From NCBI RefSeq assembly GCF_013522825.1, contig NZ_JAAMQZ010000042.1, positions 1-38,136 of the forward strand: a stretch of DNA of 38,136 nucleotides, read 5' to 3'. Below the pieces are notes generated by a model. That model was not told the DNA's origin, did not search any database, and saw nothing but the letters and a program-made list of their open reading frames with translations. The position numbers and the translations under genes are program-made. The stretch is from Stutzerimonas stutzeri. Lineage in GTDB: Bacteria > Pseudomonadota > Gammaproteobacteria > Pseudomonadales > Pseudomonadaceae. Shown here piece by piece: positions 33,720 to 38,136 of this stretch (its first letter is position 1; every line of letters starts with the position of its first letter).

Positions 33720-33737
33720 CATTCGGTTGTACGATAC

Positions 33738-33812
33738 AGGGGCGTCGCCAAGCGGTAAGGCACCAGGTTTTGATCCTGGCATGCGTTGGTTCGAATCCAG
33801 CCGCCCCTGCCA
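33738..33812 (+). tRNA. tRNA-Gln (TTG), copy 1
   Basis: The 75-nt gene has acceptor arms AGGGGCG and CGCCCCT, discriminator G and encoded CCA. The anticodon stem CCAGG/CCTGG encloses the loop TTTTGAT, with TTG at 33770-33772. The T-loop reads GGTTCGAATCC. It closely matches E. coli tRNA-Gln. Confidence 0.97.
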
Positions 33813-33859
33813 CAACCCTCACGGGGTACGTACGATCAGGCATCTAGATGTTTTTCCAC

Positions 33860-33934
33860 AGGGGCGTCGCCAAGCGGTAAGGCACCAGGTTTTGATCCTG
33901 GCATGCGTTGGTTCGAATCCAGCCGCCCCTGCCA
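33860..33934 (+). tRNA. tRNA-Gln (TTG), copy 2
   Basis: The 75-nt sequence appears identical to the first copy, 122 bp downstream, including the CCA end and TTG anticodon. The 47-nt spacer is not similar to other flanks, so duplication involved little more than the gene. A strong terminator follows. Confidence 0.97.
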
Positions 33935-33944
33935 TACACTTGAG

Positions 33945-33985
33945 AGCTGTTCAAAAAGCCCGGCCTTTTGAACAGCTTTTTGTTT
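33945..33985 (+). terminator. Terminator after the tRNA-Gln pair
   Basis: A 12-bp stem (AGCTGTTCAAAA 33945-33956 with TTTTGAACAGCT 33966-33977) is followed by TTTTGTTT. It begins 10 nt after the second tRNA and lies only 31 nt before the prs start. Confidence 0.92.
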
Positions 33986-34016
33986 CATCGGACCCACCCT
34001 CAGGCAGGTACTGCGC

Positions 34017-34958
34017 GTGTCCAAGATGATGGTCTTCACGGGGAACGCCAACCCCGACCTGGCCCGGCGTGTCGTACGTCAGCTGCATATCCCCCTCGGT
34101 GACGCCTATGTCGGAAAGTTTTCCGATGGCGAAATCAGTGTCGAAATCAACGAAAATGTTCGCGGCAAGGACGTCTTCCTGATCCAGCCGACCTGCGCAC
34201 CGACCAATGACAACCTGATGGAACTGGTGGTGATGGCCGATGCCTTCCGCCGCTCCTCCGCCACGCGCATCACGGCCGTCATTCCCTACTTTGGTTACGC
34301 TCGCCAGGACCGTCGTCCGCGCTCCGCTCGCGTCCCCATCAGCGCCAAGGTCGTGGCCGACATGCTCGATGTGGTGGGCGTCAATCGCGTTCTCACCGTC
34401 GACCTGCACGCCGATCAGATCCAGGGCTTCTTCGACATGCCGGTAGACAATATCTACGGCTCGCCAGTCCTGGTCGATGACATCCAGGCGCAGCGCTTCG
34501 AGAACCTGATGATCGTCTCCCCCGATATTGGCGGCGTTGTGCGTGCTCGCGCCGTAGCCAAATCGCTGGGTGTGGACCTGGCGATCATCGACAAGCGCCG
34601 GCCCAAGGCCAACCAGTCGGAAGTGATGCACATCATTGGCGATATCGAAGGCCGTACCTGCATCCTCGTCGATGACATGGTCGATACCGCCGGCACCCTG
34701 TGCCACGCCGCTACTGCACTGAAGGATCACGGCGCTGAAAAGGTCTATGCCTATTGCACCCACCCGATCCTGTCCGGTCGCGCCATCGAGAACATCGACG
34801 GCTCGGTACTCGACGAACTGGTGGTGACCAATACCATTCCGCTGTCAGCTGCCGCCCAATCCTGTACCCGTATTCGCCAGCTGGACATTGCACCAATGGT
34901 GGCTGAGGCGGTTCGCCGCATCAGCAATGCTGAATCGATCAGCGCGATGTTCCGCTAG
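34017..34958 (+). CDS. prs: Ribose-phosphate pyrophosphokinase (PRPP synthase)
   Basis: Prs (313 aa) makes PRPP, used by hpt and upp products as well as by nucleotide, histidine and tryptophan synthesis. The PRPP loop CILVDDMVDTAGTL is near 213-226, and the ATP/flexible loop YFGYARQDRRPRSARVPIS near 95-113 is complete. The start is GTG 34017-34019, giving (M)SKMMVFTGNAN as in the family, with AGG-rich sequence upstream. Only 31 nt separate the start from the tRNA terminator, so its promoter must overlap that terminator, or prs depends on read-through from the tRNAs or ispE. Confidence 0.96.
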   Translation: MSKMMVFTGNANPDLARRVVRQLHIPLGDAYVGKFSDGEISVEINENVRGKDVFLIQPTCAPTNDNLMELVVMADAFRRSSATRITAVIPYFGYARQDRRPRSARVPISAKVVADMLDVVGVNRVLTVDLHADQIQGFFDMPVDNIYGSPVLVDDIQAQRFENLMIVSPDIGGVVRARAVAKSLGVDLAIIDKRRPKANQSEVMHIIGDIEGRTCILVDDMVDTAGTLCHAATALKDHGAEKVYAYCTHPILSGRAIENIDGSVLDELVVTNTIPLSAAAQSCTRIRQLDIAPMVAEAVRRISNAESISAMFR

Positions 34959-35024
34959 GCTACGAGCCTAGTCCTTCGCGCCGAACGAAAATGTGCCCCG
35001 CGATATGCGAGGCTTCTATCCAAC

Positions 35025-35058
35025 CGCCCGATAGTGCTGGTCGCAAGCACATCGGGCG
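35025..35058 (+). promoter_or_regulatory. Hairpin leader of rplY, candidate L25 autoregulatory element
   Basis: CGCCCGAT (35025-35032) pairs with ATCGGGCG (35051-35058). After one bulged A, GTGCT (35034-35038) pairs with AGCAC (35046-35050), leaving the loop GGTCGCA. This 13-bp stem ends 12 nt before the GGAGA ribosome-binding site. E. coli L25, a 5S rRNA-binding protein, represses its own mRNA; an equivalent role here is inference. A weaker hairpin (GCC...GGC, 34995-35013) precedes it. Confidence 0.5.
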
Positions 35059-35081
35059 CGTTGCTATCCTGGAGAAACACA

Positions 35082-35699
35082 ATGACTGACTTCAATCTGA
35101 ATGCCCAAGAGCGTTCCGACCTGGGGAAAGGTGCGAGCCGCCGCCTGCGTCGTAACGCCAACCTCGTACCGGCCGTGATCTACGGTGGCGAAGCTGCGCC
35201 GCAATCGATCAGCATTCTGGCCAAAGACCTGGCCAAAATGCTGGAAAACGAAATCGCCTTCAGCAACATCATCAAGCTGAACGTCGACGGCAAGAACCAG
35301 GAGGTCGTGATCAAGGCACTGCAGCGTCATCCGGCCAAGGGCTTCGTGCTGCACGCTGACTTCCAGCGCGTCGTCGCCGGCCAGAAGCTGACCGCTACCG
35401 TTCCGGTGCACCTGATCAACCAGGACACCTCCATTGGCGTCAAGCAGCAGGGTGGCGAGATCTACCTGAACCTGCCGGATGCCGAAGTGACCTGCCTGCC
35501 ACAGGATCTGCCGGACTTCATCGAAGTCGACATCGCCAATATGGAAGTCGGCCAGGTGCTGCACATGAGCGATCTGAAGCTGCCGCAAGGCGTTGCTTTC
35601 GTCGCACTGCAGCATGGCAGTGACCTGCCGGTCGTCAACATTCACGCGCCGCGCGTGAACAAGGATGACGCCGAGAAAGAAGAAGGCGCTGCCGAGTAA
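35082..35699 (+). CDS. rplY: 50S ribosomal protein L25 / general stress protein Ctc
   Basis: The 205-residue long form of L25 (Ctc type) has the 5S rRNA-binding N-terminal domain (residues 1-90, with SRRLRRNANLVPAVIYGG) and the beta-rich C-terminal domain. It ends in an acidic tail (DDAEKEEGAAE). ATG 35082 follows CTGGAG. A GTG frame to 35034 is open but lies in the hairpin leader. pth follows after 35 bp, then ychF: a translation-linked operon. Confidence 0.95.
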   Translation: MTDFNLNAQERSDLGKGASRRLRRNANLVPAVIYGGEAAPQSISILAKDLAKMLENEIAFSNIIKLNVDGKNQEVVIKALQRHPAKGFVLHADFQRVVAGQKLTATVPVHLINQDTSIGVKQQGGEIYLNLPDAEVTCLPQDLPDFIEVDIANMEVGQVLHMSDLKLPQGVAFVALQHGSDLPVVNIHAPRVNKDDAEKEEGAAE

Positions 35700-35734
35700 C
35701 CCACTCGCAGCCAGCTGAAGGAAGGGCCTCTGTC

Positions 35735-36319
35735 GTGACTGCCGTACAACTGATCGTCGGCCTGGGAAATCCAGGCCCCGAATACGACCAGACCCGGCAT
35801 AACGCAGGAGCCCTTTTCGTTGAGCGTCTGGCCGCCCACAAGGGCGTCAACCTCAGCGTCGATCGCAAGTATTTCGGCCTGGTCGGCAAGTTTCGCCATC
35901 AGGACGAAGACGTCCGCCTGTTGATTCCCACCACCTACATGAACCGCAGCGGTCAGGCGGTGGTGGCACTGGCCGGATTTTTCCGAATTCCTCCCGAGGC
36001 TATCCTGGTTGCCCACGATGAACTCGACATGCCTCCCGGCGTCGCCAAACTCAAGCAGGGTGGCGGACACGGCGGGCACAACGGGCTGCGCGACATCATC
36101 GCCAGGCTCGGCAATCAGAACAACTTTCACCGCCTGCGTCTGGGCATCGGCCATCCCGGACACAGCAGCCTGGTAACCGGCTATGTACTGGGTCGGGCAC
36201 CACAGTCAGAACGTGAGAAGCTGGACGCCAGCATCGACTTCACCTTCGACGTGCTGCCGGAAATCCTGACCGGCGACTGGACCGGCGCAATGCGACGCCT
36301 GCACAGCCAGAAGGCCTGA
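35735..36319 (+). CDS. pth: Peptidyl-tRNA hydrolase
   Basis: Pth (194 aa) frees tRNAs from prematurely released peptides. The signature IVGLGNPGPEYDQTRHNAG contains the catalytic His22, and the HDELDMPPG and KQGGGHGGHNGLRD segments with the remaining active-site residues are present. The start is GTG 35735-35737, with AAGGAAGGG upstream. It sits between rplY and ychF, a layout kept in many gamma-proteobacteria. Confidence 0.96.
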   Translation: MTAVQLIVGLGNPGPEYDQTRHNAGALFVERLAAHKGVNLSVDRKYFGLVGKFRHQDEDVRLLIPTTYMNRSGQAVVALAGFFRIPPEAILVAHDELDMPPGVAKLKQGGGHGGHNGLRDIIARLGNQNNFHRLRLGIGHPGHSSLVTGYVLGRAPQSEREKLDASIDFTFDVLPEILTGDWTGAMRRLHSQKA

Positions 36320-36367
36320 CAGCTCTCCCCTTTTTTTCGATTTCATCTGCGCGAGGGTTCAACACTC

Positions 36368-37468
36368 ATGGGATTCAATTGCGGCATCGTCGGCCTGCCC
36401 AACGTCGGCAAGTCCACCCTGTTCAACGCCCTGACCAAATCCGGTATCGCTGCAGAGAACTTCCCCTTCTGCACCATCGAGCCGAACAGCGGCATCGTGC
36501 CGATGCCCGACGCGCGCCTGGCTGCGCTGGCCGAGATCGTCAAGCCTGAGCGCGTACTGCCGACCACCATGGAGTTCGTCGACATCGCCGGCCTGGTCGC
36601 TGGCGCCTCCAAGGGTGAAGGCTTGGGCAACAAATTCCTCGCCAATATCCGCGAAACCGACGCCATCGCCCACGTGGTGCGCTGCTTCGAGGACGAAAAC
36701 GTTATTCATGTCTCCAACAGCGTCGACCCCAGGCGCGATATCGAAATCATCGATCTGGAACTGATCTTCGCCGACCTCGACAGTTGCGAGAAGCAATTGC
36801 AGAAAGTCGCCCGCAATGCCAAGGGCGGCGACAAGGACGCCGTGGCACAAAAGGCCTTGCTGGAAAAGCTGATTCCGCACTTTACTGAAGGCAAGCCGGC
36901 GCGCTCATTGCTGAAAAACCTCGGTGACGAGGAGAAGCGCCTGGTACGCAGCTTCCACCTGCTGACCAGCAAGCCGGTGATGTATATCGCCAACGTCGCC
37001 GAGGACGGTTTCGAAAACAACCCGCACCTCGACGTAGTGAAAGCCATCGCCGAGGAAGAAGGCGCCATCGTGGTGCCGGTATGCAACAAAATCGAAGCGG
37101 AAATCGCCGAACTGGATGACGGCGAAGAAAAAGACATGTTCCTCGAAGCCATCGGCATGAGCGAACCGGGTCTGAACCGCGTCATCCGCGCCGGCTACGA
37201 GCTACTCAACCTGCAGACCTACTTCACCGCCGGCGTGAAGGAAGTCCGTGCCTGGACCGTCAAGGTCGGCGCCACCGCACCGCAAGCCGCCGCCGTCATC
37301 CATACCGACTTCGAAAAAGGCTTCATCCGCGCCGAAGTCATCGCCTACAACGACTTCATCCAGTACAAGGGCGAAGCCGGGGCCAAGGAAGCCGGAAAAT
37401 GGCGTCTGGAAGGCAAGGAATACATCGTCAAGGATGGCGACGTGATGCATTTCAGATTCAACGTCTGA
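36368..37468 (+). CDS. ychF: Ribosome-binding ATPase YchF (OLA1 family)
   Basis: The 366-residue Obg-family protein has the P-loop GLPNVGKST at 9-17, DIAG (G3) near 72-75, and G4 as NKIE (CNKIEAE near 239), in place of NKxD, which explains the preference for ATP. A C-terminal TGS domain (TYFTAGVKEVRAWTVKVG onward) completes it. In E. coli it binds ribosomes and responds to oxidative stress. GAGGG precedes the ATG. A strong terminator ends the operon 21 nt after the stop. Confidence 0.97.
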   Translation: MGFNCGIVGLPNVGKSTLFNALTKSGIAAENFPFCTIEPNSGIVPMPDARLAALAEIVKPERVLPTTMEFVDIAGLVAGASKGEGLGNKFLANIRETDAIAHVVRCFEDENVIHVSNSVDPRRDIEIIDLELIFADLDSCEKQLQKVARNAKGGDKDAVAQKALLEKLIPHFTEGKPARSLLKNLGDEEKRLVRSFHLLTSKPVMYIANVAEDGFENNPHLDVVKAIAEEEGAIVVPVCNKIEAEIAELDDGEEKDMFLEAIGMSEPGLNRVIRAGYELLNLQTYFTAGVKEVRAWTVKVGATAPQAAAVIHTDFEKGFIRAEVIAYNDFIQYKGEAGAKEAGKWRLEGKEYIVKDGDVMHFRFNV

Positions 37469-37489
37469 TCGATATCCTCGAAGCCCTGG

Positions 37490-37516
37490 AAAGCCCCGCA
37501 CTGCGGGGCTTTCTGC
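37490..37516 (+). terminator. Terminator of the rplY-pth-ychF operon
   Basis: AAAGCCCCGC (37490-37499) pairs with GCGGGGCTTT (37503-37512) with a loop of 3 nt. The stem's own T-run is followed by CTGCGTT. Strong GC stem, moderate T-tract. Confidence 0.85.
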
Positions 37517-37636
37517 GTTCTGGAGTAGGGAAAGCTCAGCCCATCCATCAGACCAGTGTCGGTTCCCGACGCCAAGTACGGACATTCGTCTCGCTCACGT
37601 GGTCGGAAAAGGGACACCTGCCGAAACGGAGTAGCG

Positions 37637-38011
37637 ATGCACAGCCTTGCCGAACTACCCCAGAAAAATCTTGACGACACCTTTTTCGATCGGGACGCCC
37701 AGCTCGTCGCACGCGAGCTGCTGGGAACAGTGATTCGCCATTGCGTCGACGGCCTATGGCTATCGGCACGCATCATCGAGACCGAGGCCTATTACATTGA
37801 CGAGAAGGCCAGCCACTCCTCGCTTGGTAACAGTCCGTCACGGCGGGCCATGTTCATGCCCGCCGGGCACCTCTACCTTTATTACTCCCGCGGCGGAGAC
37901 TCGCTGAACTTTAGCGTTCAGGGCGATGGAAACGCCGTCTGCATCAAGGCCGGTTACCCCTGGGTCGACTCGCTTTCCTGCGAGGCATCCATCGAACGCA
38001 TGCGAGCCAAC
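37637..38011 (+). pseudogene. DNA-3-methyladenine glycosylase (AAG/MPG family), 3' end cut off by an insertion
   Basis: From ATG 37637 (ACGGAG 5 nt upstream) the protein shows the AAG family start: LDDTFFDRDAQLVARELLG, then IIETEAYY with the catalytic-region Glu near residue 53, and YLYYSRGGDSLNFSV near 78-92. Similarity continues to ASIERMRAN near 125, and then stops. The remaining hundred or so residues of the roughly 230-residue family, including the C-terminal DNA-binding part, are replaced by repeat-derived codons ending at 38056. The enzyme removes alkylated purines. The truncated gene is probably inactive. The rest may lie beyond the insertion, outside the window. Confidence 0.78.
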
Positions 38012-38136
38012 TGCGGATTCCACGGTCATCTGGCCACCCATTCCATGAGCATCTGACCACCGATTCCACGCTGATCCGGCCACCCATTCCACGCGCATCC
38101 GGCCACTGATTCCACGGCCATCCGGCCACTCAACCG
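38012..38136. mobile_element. End of an insertion sequence, probably IS21 type
   Basis: The sequence starting TGCGGATTCC at 38012 breaks the glycosylase gene and then gives five consecutive 23-bp units. They begin at 38017, 38040, 38063, 38086 and 38109, with the pattern ATTCCACG..CATCCGGCCAC. Arrays of this kind are, from memory, the multiple terminal repeats of IS21-family elements where the transposase IstA binds. The TG start also fits. The transposase genes would lie to the right, outside the window, so the family call is provisional. Confidence 0.65.

Noticed and set aside
38012..38136. The 23-bp repeats as a CRISPR array
   Set aside because: The units follow each other directly without unique spacers, and they interrupt a gene like an IS end.

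Overview
This window comes from a GC-rich Pseudomonas chromosome, probably of the P. mendocina/oleovorans/alcaliphila type. That rests on close protein resemblance to P. aeruginosa (SecA, HemA, ArgJ, PagL, Hpt), Pseudomonas-typical small proteins (DUF3509, DciA/DUF721) and the gene order. Two conserved Pseudomonas blocks are visible: ahpF-ahpC-mutT-argJ-secA-dciA on the left, and hpt-upp-uraA ... pagL-murI-moeB-prmC-prfA-hemA / TPR lipoprotein-lolB-ispE-tRNA-Gln-prs-rplY-pth-ychF on the right. From memory, these blocks lie apart in P. aeruginosa PAO1. The accessory DNA lies between them.

Left block (1-6990): peroxide defence (ahpF start, ahpC with a candidate OxyR promoter), a Nudix-ThiE-like fusion preceded by a 12.7-copy 7-bp tandem repeat, argJ, secA with its own terminator, and the DnaB-loader gene dciA.

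Accessory region A (6991-13449): a tightly coupled six-gene operon encoding a TonB-dependent outer-membrane receptor, a DUF2478 protein, a FecB/FecC/FecD-type ABC importer (binding protein, permease, ATPase) and a class I SAM methyltransferase. The leader carries two sequences that closely match the ModE (molybdate repressor) operator; one overlaps the candidate promoter and the other reaches the ribosome-binding site of the receptor gene. I read this as a molybdate-regulated, TonB-dependent uptake system for molybdenum, tungsten or an oxyanion-metallophore complex. It is the strongest candidate in the window for an undescribed system.

Accessory region B (13450-21652): a small two-helix membrane protein with a possible 15-codon leader peptide, the SOS gene yebG with a LexA box, a DUF3509 protein, then a minus-strand set: DUF1302 outer-membrane protein, DUF1329 lipoprotein-sorting-like protein (followed by a strong terminator) and a MalT-like LuxR regulator. 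A 549-bp gene-free stretch (21104-21652) holds the DUF1302 upstream region and copies of a dispersed palindromic repeat.

Right block (21653-37512): purine/pyrimidine salvage (hpt divergent from upp-uraA), a YkgJ-type Cys-cluster protein, pagL, and the overlapping hemA-prfA-prmC-moeB-murI operon. This is divergent from the TPR lipoprotein-lolB-ispE operon, two identical tRNA-Gln(TTG) genes, prs, and the rplY-pth-ychF operon with a hairpin leader.

Right edge (37513-38136): a 3-methyladenine DNA glycosylase gene cut off by five exact 23-bp-spaced repeats that look like the end of an IS21-type insertion sequence.
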